Source of the DNA: DATKMP01 sp963790045
Lineage (GTDB): Bacteria; Bacteroidota; Ignavibacteria; UBA10030
DNA length: 64,000 bases
Reading direction: 5' to 3'
Assembly (NCBI GenBank): GCA_963790045.1
Contig: CAWBMS010000008.1
Span: 496,001 to 560,000 of the forward strand
The notes beneath the pieces were generated by a model, which was not told the origin of the DNA, did no database searches, and worked only from the letters and a program-made list of their open reading frames with translations. Of the stretch, positions 9,056 through 19,131 are shown in pieces. The translations under genes were made by a program, and so were the position numbers. Within the stretch, counting starts at the first letter, position 1. Each line of letters begins with the position of its first letter.

Positions 9056-9283
9056 GGTTCTGAGGCATGGCACTGGCAGGTCTCCTGGCTCTTCCGGCCT
9101 TTATCTCGTCTTCCCATTCCGCCTTTGGCAGAACAGTGACTGTTGAGATAATGCTGTTGTCGTTGAACAACAGATACGGAATTACAGTTGCGGGGCAGCT
9201 TTCGATTCATCTCGATAGATGCAAGATTACGAAATTCCCTTTTCATCCAGATACAATACTCATTGCATCTAGACACCAGAACC
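9056..9283 (-). promoter_or_regulatory. Cobalamin riboswitch aptamer
   Basis: The minus strand carries the two most conserved blocks of the family: the core GCTGCCCCGCAACTGT (9184-9199) and the B12 box GCCAGGAGACCTGCC (9075-9089). The closing helix P1 is GGTTCTG (9277-9283) pairing with CAGAACC (9056-9062), and AAAAGGGAA precedes the core as expected. Directly downstream ACCTTC-GAGG-GAAGGT can form a hairpin that takes bases from the 3' strand of P1, and the terminator follows. Adenosylcobalamin binding should therefore lower btuB expression (family knowledge). Confidence 0.93.
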
Positions 9284-9328
9284 GTTATGAAAAAGAACTT
9301 TTATATTACCGATACAATGTAACTATTT

Positions 9329-9758
9329 TTAAAATGGAAGATCATCCACTTTATCGGCGCTTGAGCCTTCTATCGGCGGTGGCGGCACAGCTTCGTTATT
9401 ATTATTTCCACCACCCGCGTTCCGCGAATCCAGCATCAGTATTTGATCAAGAACAATTTCCGTCACATACCGTTTTACACCATTTTTGTCATCGTAGTTT
9501 CGGGTACTGTAATCGGCCTTCGATATAAATGCGAGCGCCTTTTTTTAAATACTCACCGCAAATTTCGGCGGCTTTTTTCCATGCAATAATGTTATGCCAT
9601 TGGGTACGCTCTTGTATGTTACCATCGTGATCTTTCCATGACTCATTTGTTGCTAATGAAAAGGTGGCAACCGCGGTGCCGCTGCTGGTATAACGAAGTT
9701 CAGGATCCTGTCCCAGGTTCCCTATCAGAATGACTTTATTAATACTTCTCCCTGCCAT
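9329..9758 (-). CDS. ssb: Single-stranded DNA-binding protein (one frame break)
   Basis: The product is about 142 residues after bridging one break. Residues 1-105 are the OB fold (INKVILIGNLGQDPELRYT, WHNIIAWKKAAE and GARIYIEGRLQY are typical). A short Gly/Asn/Pro-rich linker follows, then the acidic tip DDLPF that recruits repair and replication proteins. The frame breaks within GGG at 9502-9504; removing one base restores RLQYRNYDD and the reading through to the acidic tip. Because the conserved tip lies beyond the break, the break is almost certainly a sequencing error. AAGGAAG precedes the ATG, and a near-consensus promoter lies at 9808-9836. Confidence 0.93.
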
Positions 9759-9807
9759 AAGATATCTTCCTTATATGAGATATTGGACTCGTATGAATTA
9801 TTGCTTA

Positions 9808-9836
9808 AAAATAAATGTTATCGTTATCAATGTCAA
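9808..9836 (-). promoter_or_regulatory. ssb promoter, sigma-70 type
   Basis: On the minus strand TTGACA (9831-9836) is followed after exactly 17 bases by TATTTT (9808-9813). This predicts a start near 9801 and a leader of about 43 bases before the ssb ATG at 9758. Confidence 0.6.
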
Positions 9837-9844
9837 GTTGTGAT

Positions 9845-10723
9845 TTAATGAATCACAATTTTAAAGACATGTATTTTATCGGGACATAAAAGATAAAGCT
9901 GCCCGCCATAGATCGCTACATCAGTTATTGACTGAAGTTTGGCGTCCGCCATAAAATATTGCAAAGGATACTGGCCTACGAGTTCACCTTTTCCGTTGAA
10001 AAACCACAATTGATCGGCACTCGCAGCAACAATGGATTCATCTGTCACACTAAATCCCACAAGGTTACTACAGTTTCCATCCCCGATACTGCCAAGAAAA
10101 TTGCCAAATGAATCATAAGATAAAATATGATTTTGTTCAGCAACATACACCGCACCTGCAGATGTTACAACCATTTTCAATGGTTGATGGATACCGGCAC
10201 CTTCGCGCTCAAGACTACCGAATGTCAAACTATAATTTGTTGTAGCGGAAAATTTAAGAACTCGCAGATTTTCCCCATCCAACACAAATAAATCTCCCTG
10301 TCCCGACAAACCGACACCCAATGGATAACCGAATCGCGCAGCACTTACTGTCGTGTCTCTTGTTGAAAGAGTAGAAATATAATTGAAGGAGCGGTCGAAT
10401 CGCTGAACACGATGATTGCCATAATCGGAAATGTACACATTCACGCCATCGCTTGCAACACCGGTTGGTTGGTCAAACGTCGTGGACGACCAGCCGTACC
10501 CACCGACACTGATGCCTTGATCGGTGCCGGTGCGGAAACAACTAATCGTATTTTGATCACGATCAATGACAAAGATTGTTCCTTGTTGATCAATGAACAA
10601 GCAAGAGGCATGCTGAAATTTCCCAAACGAATAATTTTCGACAAAGGAAGTATCGGCCGCAGAGAAGGACGATGCACCAGTGCCGAACCAACAGCAGCAT
10701 ATTATCGCAAGTACTGTTGCCAA
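9845..10723 (-). CDS. Secreted NHL-repeat beta-propeller protein
   Basis: This 292-residue protein has an N-terminal export signal, probably cleaved near SAAD, then repeated blades of the type VYISDYGNHRVQRFD, LFVLDGENLRVLKF and VYVAEQNHILSYD, characteristic of NHL six-bladed propellers. Such domains usually bind proteins or carbohydrates. The only start that keeps the signal peptide is a TTG at 10723; a TGA stop lies two codons upstream, and an AGGA stretch sits about 8 bases before it. It overlaps the last 22 bases of the GWxTD gene in another frame, so the two are probably translationally coupled. No specific ligand can be named. Confidence 0.82.
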   Translation of the reverse strand: MATVLAIICCCWFGTGASSFSAADTSFVENYSFGKFQHASCLFIDQQGTIFVIDRDQNTISCFRTGTDQGISVGGYGWSSTTFDQPTGVASDGVNVYISDYGNHRVQRFDRSFNYISTLSTRDTTVSAARFGYPLGVGLSGQGDLFVLDGENLRVLKFSATTNYSLTFGSLEREGAGIHQPLKMVVTSAGAVYVAEQNHILSYDSFGNFLGSIGDGNCSNLVGFSVTDESIVAASADQLWFFNGKGELVGQYPLQYFMADAKLQSITDVAIYGGQLYLLCPDKIHVFKIVIH

Positions 10724-12078
10724 TTTTCATCCTGTATTTCTCCGCGCTTGGTGGAATGCACAAGTGTGTATTCTCCAAACCCGGAACGATCGATAAAGAT
10801 AAATTCAACACCACTTTCAATTTGATTATAATGCCAAATTTCGTAGGGCTTGCTCTCACTACTGCTGGGATGTCGATCCACTTCGTCAGACTCTCCGTAC
10901 ACAATATAGACACGCCCGCGGTCGGTGTGCCATCCCTCATGGCCTAATGATTTATAGCGCTGATTCGCCGTCTCAACTCGCTCCAGATAAACGGCACGAG
11001 TTATATCTTTCACGTCGCGTTTTCCCGCTTCAACGTCTGTCCAGAACTGGGCGAGAAACGCACGCTGCCCTTCTGCATCATGCATTTGCGCAAATGCAGC
11101 TTTGTCGTCACTGCGAGTAATGTATTGCGCCCGCCTAAATTCTTCAACTAATTCATCTGAAGACATTCCAGCAAATTCTGAAATCCGCAGAGATGATGCT
11201 TTTGCAGTCGTGATTTGTATCTGAGGATTGTATAGAAAAACTAATTTTTCTGTGCGCGCTATTTCGTGCCCGGTCGTATCCGATAATGTCATTTGATATT
11301 TATATTTTCCCGAGGCAAGGGAAGCAATATTTAATGTTCCCACTTCGACACTGTTACTTATCATAAATTGACGTTTATGCGTTCGTTCTTTTACCACAGT
11401 TCCATTGGCATCCAAGAGACGCGCACTTAATAGATATGATCGTCCACGCTCTATATTGTACAGTTCCACATAACTAAAGATCACAGGATATGCTGTGGAC
11501 CCAAAGACTAATCCGGGATTGGGCAGAACACGATAAGAGTTTTTATAGAATAGGTCGCTCGTATCATTCGATTCGGTAATATTGGAACACAATTCGAGAT
11601 CACTAAAAACGACAGTATGAGGTTTGGAAGGAATGGTAAAAACAAAAGTGACACTATCGCGTCGTGTCATATTGCCGCTGTCAAATCCATGAACGTCCAT
11701 TGAGTACGATCCCGTTTTGAGGACATAGGTTACCTTACTTAATTGTGCATTCGTCAGTGTAAGCGAAGAAGAATCTCCAAGATGAACAGGAACATAGAAT
11801 CGATCTGCGTAGATCGTTTTCCCATCGACAGCATTGTGAATCATAATTCGAAATTCAACATTACCTTGGAATTCTGTACCATGTTTTGTTAAGAGAACTT
11901 GCCGAGGATAGTATGCAATCGCCAATTCGAGAAACGACGTCGAATCGTTCTGCCAAGACCTACTAAGAACAGCATTAATAATAAACTTATCATTTTTTTG
12001 CGCTGCAAGAAGCGAATGTTGATCGCTCCAGCAACAAAGCAACACAAGGAGGAGAGAAAGTAAATTCAATTTTTTCAT
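10702..12078 (-). CDS. GWxTD-domain exported protein
   Basis: This 458-residue protein has a signal peptide (MKKLNLLSLLLVLL...) without a lipobox. The first 280 residues are beta-rich. The C-terminal portion holds the GWxTD signature (EGWHTDRGRVYIVYG) followed by PYEIWHY and FIFIDRSGFGEYTLVHS, as in the GWxTD-domain family common in Bacteroidota, Acidobacteriota and related phyla, whose function is unknown. Two polar segments (DELVEEFRRAQYI and RAFLAQFW) precede the signature, as is usual. The NHL-repeat gene overlaps its 3' end, so the two products probably act together at the cell envelope. Confidence 0.88.
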   Translation of the reverse strand: MKKLNLLSLLLVLLCCWSDQHSLLAAQKNDKFIINAVLSRSWQNDSTSFLELAIAYYPRQVLLTKHGTEFQGNVEFRIMIHNAVDGKTIYADRFYVPVHLGDSSSLTLTNAQLSKVTYVLKTGSYSMDVHGFDSGNMTRRDSVTFVFTIPSKPHTVVFSDLELCSNITESNDTSDLFYKNSYRVLPNPGLVFGSTAYPVIFSYVELYNIERGRSYLLSARLLDANGTVVKERTHKRQFMISNSVEVGTLNIASLASGKYKYQMTLSDTTGHEIARTEKLVFLYNPQIQITTAKASSLRISEFAGMSSDELVEEFRRAQYITRSDDKAAFAQMHDAEGQRAFLAQFWTDVEAGKRDVKDITRAVYLERVETANQRYKSLGHEGWHTDRGRVYIVYGESDEVDRHPSSSESKPYEIWHYNQIESGVEFIFIDRSGFGEYTLVHSTKRGEIQDENWQQYLR

Positions 12079-12245
12079 CGATAAATTTTCTTTTTACTTA
12101 ATAACAAAGGACCATTCCCTTAATGAGAAATTTATGGCATAGAAATACAGTTTAATTTTGAAACAAACACTTATATCAAAAGATTTTTTATTTTATTGCA
12201 TCACATAAACCATCGTATTGTACGTAATATGTTTCTTTCGATCAA

Positions 12246-14532
12246 TTAATTCAAAATGTTCACGAGAAATTTGTATGCTTCTGCTTGAACCGTGAGCAGC
12301 TGCGGATGTAAATTAAACGCATTATAGATAATAACCCCTTGTCCATAACGGCGAATTACCATAAGAGGCATTTTTGTTTTTTGCGATTTGACCGGAATCA
12401 AGACTGACATTTTGGTCTTCACTTGAAGGTCTCCATACGCAATCACCGATTCCGCATTTTGCCATTTCGCCATGTTCACGATATTGGGATTTTTAAACAC
12501 CGATTGACCCATATCTGCATCAAGATCATTTGATGAAGTAATCGGGTGCTGATAACAAAATGTCATCGAATCATCCGGTATTTGCAAACCAATTGAATCA
12601 AATTGGGGTAAGACAATCAGTTTTCCACCGGTCATAATCCAATCAATGAACTGTTTTTTTGTACTCGCTTGAGCATCAATCTTTTTCGATGATTGTTCAT
12701 CAAGAATGATGGTCGAAACTTGTTGAAGACTTCTCTGATTGACAGAATCCAATAACACACACGGATACCCGATACGACGCAAAGCAATCAATAGGGGGCT
12801 TTGGTCAATTGCCGTGATAATACCAATCGGCCGCTTCTTACCTATTTGCAAATCGAATCCTTTATACACAAATGTTCCGACGGAATGATTATTTTTACTC
12901 TGCAATGCAATCGGTACGCTCACCGTCGCAGAATATTCTTTTCCAGACTAACGCCAGTGTATCTAGTGATACAGATTTCGCAGAAAGATGGATATGATGT
13001 GGTCGCATTGTAACCAACGAATCTTCTGCTTTTATTTCTCCGTCCATCGCATTAAAAAGATTATTTTTAATTCTTACAACAATGGTGCTATCGCGACTCG
13101 CAAACACATACGGATTCATTATTTCAATAGACTGACGCGGAACCGAATTGATCGGAATATCCTTCTGATACAAAAAATTGTTGATGCTTTGCGATTCTTC
13201 GTGAACCGCCATAAATGGAAATTTATTCCTTACTTGTCGTGCATTATACCCTTCGTCATTAACCGGCGAAGTTATGGGAAACACTTTGGGTGAAACAACG
13301 AGCCATGATGTATCCGGTTTGAGAGGATACGAATAATTGCGACGCGTATCTAAAATCCAATCTCCTTGAATGACGCCCGGAAACATCAACTGCGTTGTTC
13401 CTTTGTTGATCCACGAATCTAATGAGCCGATGTTCACAAAAAATACTTGCAGCGCGGTGACATTTTCATTCCGTACTGCGTAGGGAATTTGAATATTGTG
13501 TAGCACACATCGATAGGATTCAATATTATTTTTCCAATATAAAAGAAATCTTTTTCCACGCAAACTTATTTTGTCTTGTTCGTGGTCGATGGCATAATCA
13601 ATTTGGGAAACGACGTTCTGCAATCGCGTAAGTTCATTTTCCAGCGACGGGATGTTTTTTTGCCGTGCAATCTCTTTTATATTCGCTGCAATTTTTTTTA
13701 TGCCCGTCGGAACAACGGGCAAATCCACCGCGATCAATTTTTGTTTGTCGTTGCGTTGAGGATAGATGGGGATATAACGAGATTGAGCATAATTATTCCA
13801 AACCGGGAAGAGCATATTCATGCTTTTATATGATTTTCTGATATCGTCAGCAATTTCGGTGTACGATTGGTGGGTAATAATATTCGTTTCATCGACGTGA
13901 ACTCGTTCTCCTCTCATAGCATTGTCTGACTGAACAAATATTTTGACCTCATGCCATTGATGTGCTGTCTTTAATCGTTCAAGGGCTAATTCAACATTTT
14001 TCTCTATCGCCAGCAATCGAGTTGAGATCGCATTGGAAAACACATAATCTGCATTCAATAAAACGATATCCGGTTTCACGTCCACAATGATTTTATCAAG
14101 ATTCAAAAAATATTTTTCGATTTCAAAGGAGCTATTATCGGAAGGAATAAAAGCACGCGCAGGAATATTCAAAAAGTATGCCTCACCGTGAAGCGAATTC
14201 ATAACAGTGTACGCTTCTTCTTTTCGTTGCTTTGCAGTTTCATGGGCACTGCTTCCACATTCATAGTTTGGGATATCTTCACCATTCGTCAGATAAACAC
14301 ATGCAAGCGCTGCTCCCTCTTTCAAACGAAAGTAAGCAAGCGTGGGTAAATCTTCAAACCCCGGAGCAATCGCAATGGACAGGATCACTGTTCCGCCATG
14401 AATATCTATCTTCTTTTGCATGAGCGCCGCTTGTCCCGTGTCTGCAAAAAGCGGCAACAATTTTTGCGATTGAAGCATTGAAAAGCATCCGGCAAGCCCA
14501 CAGATAAAAAAAAGGATTATGTTCTTATACAT
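12246..14532 (-). CDS. PIG-L/LmbE-like lipoprotein with degenerate metal site (one frame break)
   Basis: Bridging one break gives about 761 residues. The N-terminus ends in a lipobox (LAGC, Cys16), so the protein should be a lipoprotein. Residues about 48-250 follow the PIG-L (LmbE) deacetylase fold, with CVYLTNGED, TAKQRKEEA and PDIVLLNAD. The zinc motif AHPDDE is replaced by IAPGFE (55-60), losing the His and both Asp, so deacetylase activity is doubtful. The C-terminal third resembles the amidotransferase-like domain that ends large Bacteroidota PIG-L proteins. The frame breaks in TTTT at 12939-12942 (minus AAAA); one base fewer joins VWK to EYSATVSV. The piece 12246-12923 is thus not a separate gene. 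It lies downstream of the PorV operon terminator. Confidence 0.75.
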
Positions 14533-14549
14533 ACAAACTGATTAAAAAT

Positions 14550-14580
14550 AAAAAAGGGTTGGATTACTTCTCCAACCCTT
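14550..14580 (-). terminator. Intrinsic terminator of the TonB/PorV operon
   Basis: On the minus strand AAGGGTTGGA-N7-TCCAACCCTT forms a perfect 10-bp stem followed by TTTT. It lies 26 bases after the PorV-like stop codon. Confidence 0.88.
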
Positions 14581-14605
14581 TTGAACCATGGAATGATTCG
14601 GAAAA

Positions 14606-15653
14606 TTAAATTCCGATCTTTACCGAAATAACATTGTTCGATGGCAACAGCTGCATATGTCGATATGCATAATCGAACCTCAACACTGTTCCACCGATAT
14701 CATATTTAATTCCAGCACCGAGTGTATAATCATACGGATAGATCGCTTGCCCCGTGATATCTTTTGGTACGTTGGGTGCACTGGTATATCCGCCACGAAT
14801 AAACAAGAGATACTTCGAAAGTAAATTCTGCCCCAATCTTCCAAACATCGGGCGAATAATTATTATTCTCAAAATCACCGAACAAAGCGACATGATTCTT
14901 TTCGTCGAGCTTATAATCATAAGCTAATGCAATTTCCATTTGCGATGGAAGTTCTGACGATGCAGCAACTAAGGAATAAGTTTGTGTACCGCGAAGATCA
15001 TTGGATACAGTCGCTGATTGATATAATCCTGCTCCGCTATAGGTAATGTTTGTTCCTACATTATTTAAAACGATAGCAAGATTTAATCCCGGTATGCCAA
15101 GACCATCGTATCTTACACCAATGTTGAACCCGATGGCATTCGCAGAAGTATTCATAATAGATTCATTGATAATATTTACCGTCGCGCCAAGCGAAATTCG
15201 ATCGCTCAACATACGGGCATAGGATACTCCCAACGTTAAATATGTTGGTGAATACGTCTGGCCAGTTCCTTCCGGCAAATCTACAGTTGTAACCGGAATA
15301 TCACCGAAACTAATAGATTTCGCCGAAAGACCGATGTTACCAAAGCTTCCGGTATTAATCCCAACCGCACCGTACGTTACACCAATATCGGCAAAATAGT
15401 TGAGATGAGAAAACATCGCTTCGACCCCTGTGGTCATTGCTAATCCTGCTGGGTTCCAATAGATTGCTTCGACACCGTTCGTCGCTGCAACGCTACTGCC
15501 TCCAAGAGCAAGGTCTCGAGCACCTACAGGGATAAGCAATTCCTGTGCACCTGCTGTTCCAGTTCTATTATTATCACCGGCATTTGCAGACGACAACAAA
15601 ACTAATCCCATGAGGAGTCCGAAAGCAATAGATTGCTTTATATGGCTTTTCAT
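14606..15653 (-). CDS. PorV/PorQ-family outer-membrane beta-barrel (one frame break)
   Basis: The product is about 348 residues with a signal peptide (MKSHIKQSIAFGLL..., cleaved near ANA). The mature N-terminus, GAQELLIPVGARDLALGGS followed by GVEAIYWNPAGLA, is the hallmark of PorV/PorQ proteins, which form FadL-like barrels and serve the type IX secretion system. AAGGAGA precedes the ATG. The frame breaks near 14813-14817; removing one base joins EFTFE to YLLFIRGGYTS, and the new frame ends in a typical barrel strand (NNVISVKIGI). It is the last gene of an operon with a TonB receptor and a secreted protein, so it may serve that partner rather than be the general PorV shuttle. Confidence 0.85.
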
Positions 15654-15708
15654 TTAGAATCTCCTTTTAATTTCATTTCTATAATCTTCATATTCATGTG
15701 CAATAAAT

Positions 15709-18700
15709 TTAGAAGTGATGCAAAAATTCTTGTTCTTGGACGATACCAAGTTTCAGAGTTTTTGTCGCTCCAATATCCGGCATATCGATATAGGCAATAT
15801 ACATACCCGATGCAACCGGGAACCCAGAGAAGTTTTGCAAATTCCAAGTCGCAAATTGTGCATTGTCATTCTTAACGATGGTATTGATAAGAATACCCGC
15901 AAGACTATAGATACGAATTGTTGCTTTGACAGGTAGATGCGTAAAGGTAACAAATCGAGTATAGTTTGATGGCTCTAATTTGTTGTAGCCAAGATACGGA
16001 TTGGGGAAAACATTGATCTTCGCCACATCGGCTAGTGCCGTTGCTTTATCAAATGCAGGTGCAACGGAAATAAATGTGAATACATCAGATGGAAGATTTA
16101 CATGGTATGGATGCAATATATACACATCGCCCGACCAATCCTTTCCATTTCTATTGGCTGTCCATAGGTACTCCATCGGTGTCGAGATACTCGCTATATC
16201 GACAGCTAAACTTGGATTAACTGTCGTAGCATTGTACTCTGTTCCAAAAATGAAGAGCCATTCCCTGGGATCATTACCCAACGTTGCATCAGCATTAGAC
16301 GCCGTACTTAATGGCGGAAAGTACAAACCATCTACGGCACCCGTAGCAATATTGTTTTCAAAGAAACCGATATCCAGTCTCTTCCCTTTTGTTTGCGTTG
16401 CAATATCCCACTCATACGCGGCTATTGGAATCGGACGCCGATCCTGATACGGATATGACCCTACCGTATTCACAATAAATGGCGCAAACGAAACCTGCGC
16501 TGCGGCTGAAGACGCATGGCGTAAAAACCTGTATGCCTGCGAAACCGTATCAGACGTCAGATTCAACGCCTTACCGCTTGTATCAGTCGCAGCAAATTCA
16601 ATGATTACATCTTTCAAATTTGTTGCTGAAATGGTAGATGATCCCCAAGGCCAATCAGCGCCAGCACCGATGCCACCGCCAAATCCTTCAAGACCCAACG
16701 CAGCACCAGAACCACCCCAAGTAAAGGCTCGGGTACCATTAACAATTTCGAATCCTATATCGGGCGATGACGATATGGCACTCCCTTGTACACCCGGCTT
16801 GAGTCCTGCAGGTGGTCCAAAGGTCGTTACTTGCATTCCGTCAGCAACATAGCCATTTGGCGTAGCGCCGACATTTATTTGCGCCGCCTTTGAAATAAGC
16901 GCCTTGTTTTTGTTAACATCTGTTAGATACCACATTCCCGCTGAATCAAATGTCACTTTGTACGTATCACCTGTCAGCGCAGTAGCATCAACAACCGTTG
17001 CTAAAACACTGCCACCACTTACAACACCACTGCTGGTGTGTGTTACATTCAAAGCATCACCATACTTTTGCGCGTAGTTGATGCCGGGCAACGGTGCTTG
17101 CGGCACAACTGTTTGCGGAGTAAGGGGGTTCTCTAGGACACGGCTCAAAATTGATGGAGCAGGATCATAGTTGTACGACGTTACTGCAAAATAATAATTA
17201 CGGTTATCGATAATTGGACCGCCATTAATGGCATCCTTAGTAACTTCATACGTGTAAAAAAGTCCAGTATTGTTACCATTCGCCACTGGCTGGTAGATCT
17301 TTACACCGTTGACATTTACGTAATCCCAGATTGTTGTCAAAGTATCATCAGAGCGGTCAAACGTAGCAAGTAATTTTGCACCCTCTGAAGAATTTTTCGG
17401 GCACTGCCATACTTTGTATCCTTCAAATGTATAACCCGGATCATTTGCCGTTGGATCTGCACCATCATTGAGTTGACCTTCTGTCTTTACTACAGTAGTG
17501 GGGTCGCCCCAGCTAAGAACAACTTTTCCATCCAACGCAACGATTTTCAACTTTGGCGCTGACGGAGCTTGAGGAAACTTAAACAACTTGTTGTAAATTG
17601 CTTGGTCAAAGTCATCTTCTGCTTTTAAAACCGTGATGCTAGATAAATAATCAGCACCACGACCTGCCAAACTACCTACAACGACTTGCTGTGTATCACC
17701 CGGCATCATCGTAAATGGGCCACTACACAGCGCTTCGCGTCGATCACCAGGGCCTGCAATTGTCCCATCATTCCAGCCGGTACCTGTCACAGGGTCACCA
17801 CTCAACACATATGGTGTCGGTAAATTTGTTATCGGGTTAATATACTGTGCCCCGCTCGTACCAATCAATCCTTCCAACAACCGATACCATTGAATGCTGC
17901 TTTCAGATGACGCTCTTGACCCTCCGGGAGGATCGGCGTAGGTATTGTTTGAATTAATAAAAAAGTTGAACGACGTCATCGGCAGGTTTTTATAACCTAA
18001 ACGATACTTTAAGTCAAAAATTGCAGTATCCGTCGCATTTCCTTTGACAATTGGACCTTGGAAGAAGTCAAAACCTGCCGCAGGTGGAACAAGTCCATAA
18101 TTCGCAAAGTTTGCATCTGTGGCATTTCCATTATAAACATAGCCCAAACTGCGAGCCGTATCGCATCCGGAGAAGTCATCATTTGCATCGCCGTTGTCTG
18201 GATCAAACCATTGGGCAATATACATCGAATCTAATTCTGTACCGCTCTTGTTAATGATTTTTCTGTACTTGCAAAAATCGTATTCGCCAATGCACCATTC
18301 AGGTTGTACGCCCATATCGTTTTCTGTTCTTCAATACCAATGGGAGGTTCACCACTCAGCTGAAACAGGCGAGTCGCATTTTGGTCGTTGGACACGTACC
18401 ACATTGTTTGGTCCGCTAAAGGAACACCGGGAATATCAACGGTCGGGTCATAGTGTCCATCACCATTGACATCGTTATATGGCGCACCCTTGGATGCAGG
18501 CCAGTTATTCCAATCGTTCCAGTACTGCTTCAAAATAATTTCCGCCGTTGTGCCGCTTTCGTATCGGCTAATCAATGCAACTTCTGAATTTTGGACGATT
18601 GCCAACTCACCAGCAGCAGCTGGATCATCGGGGTCGGTAACACCCGCTATTGGCGACAAATCGCGACGCACACGGTACAACCTGTTAGCAGGGTTTGTCG

Positions 18701-19106
18701 GATCATCTGCAACAGGAGAAGTTGTGGCCGTTCCTTCCGTTAGAATCGGTCCGGCTTGTAAACCATGCCAGTATGTTGAACCGCCAATCTTTATTTGACC
18801 ATTTTGTTTGCAACCGAAGACTACCCCATCCTCAAAAATAACCGTTGCTAAATTCAGTCCTTTGGGAAATTCAAATCCTTCCCCTGACGTGGTAAAATTG
18901 TTAAACGAGCCATCACCATTGTTGGAATAGTAGTTGAAGATATTATTAATCAACATTGGATGATACACATCGTCTGTTGTGATCTTTCGTAGTCCTTTTG
19001 TGGGAGACGCAACATTGTCTTTATTTTTTGCCAATGCCGGCATCGCCATTAAACTTGTCACAAAAAGAACAAGGAAAGATTCTTTCAATATTCGTGATAT
19101 TATCAT
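15709..19106 (-). CDS. Large exported protein with T9SS-type C-terminal domain (one frame break)
   Basis: The product is about 1,132 residues. A signal peptide (MIISRILKESFLVLF..., cleaved near ALA) starts at ATG 19106, preceded by AGGAGC. Acidic calcium-loop-like stretches (NDVNGDGHYDPTVD) occur near residue 230. A fibronectin-III-like region lies in the middle (APKLKIVALDGKVVLSW ... FEGYKVWQ). The end is a T9SS type-A-like sorting domain (VFPNPYLGYNKLEP, ATIRIYSLAGILI, VASGMYIAYI). The frame breaks in AAAAA at 18273-18277; one extra base joins ANTIF to the next frame. It lies 25 bases after the TonB receptor gene and 55 before the PorV-like gene. It probably sits on the cell surface as partner of the receptor. 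I recognise no enzyme domain. Confidence 0.82.
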
Positions 19107-19131
19107 AGTCTTGCTCCTAATGTTTTCACTT

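Noticed and set aside
9067..9528. 153-codon plus-strand frame over the riboswitch and the ssb 3' end
   Set aside because: It is antisense to the highly conserved cobalamin aptamer and to the ssb coding sequence, which explain the sequence fully.
12246..12923. Separate 225-residue protein with an amidotransferase-like look
   Set aside because: Its sequence continues the upstream PIG-L-like protein after a one-base correction in TTTT at 12939-12942, so it is the C-terminal part of that gene.
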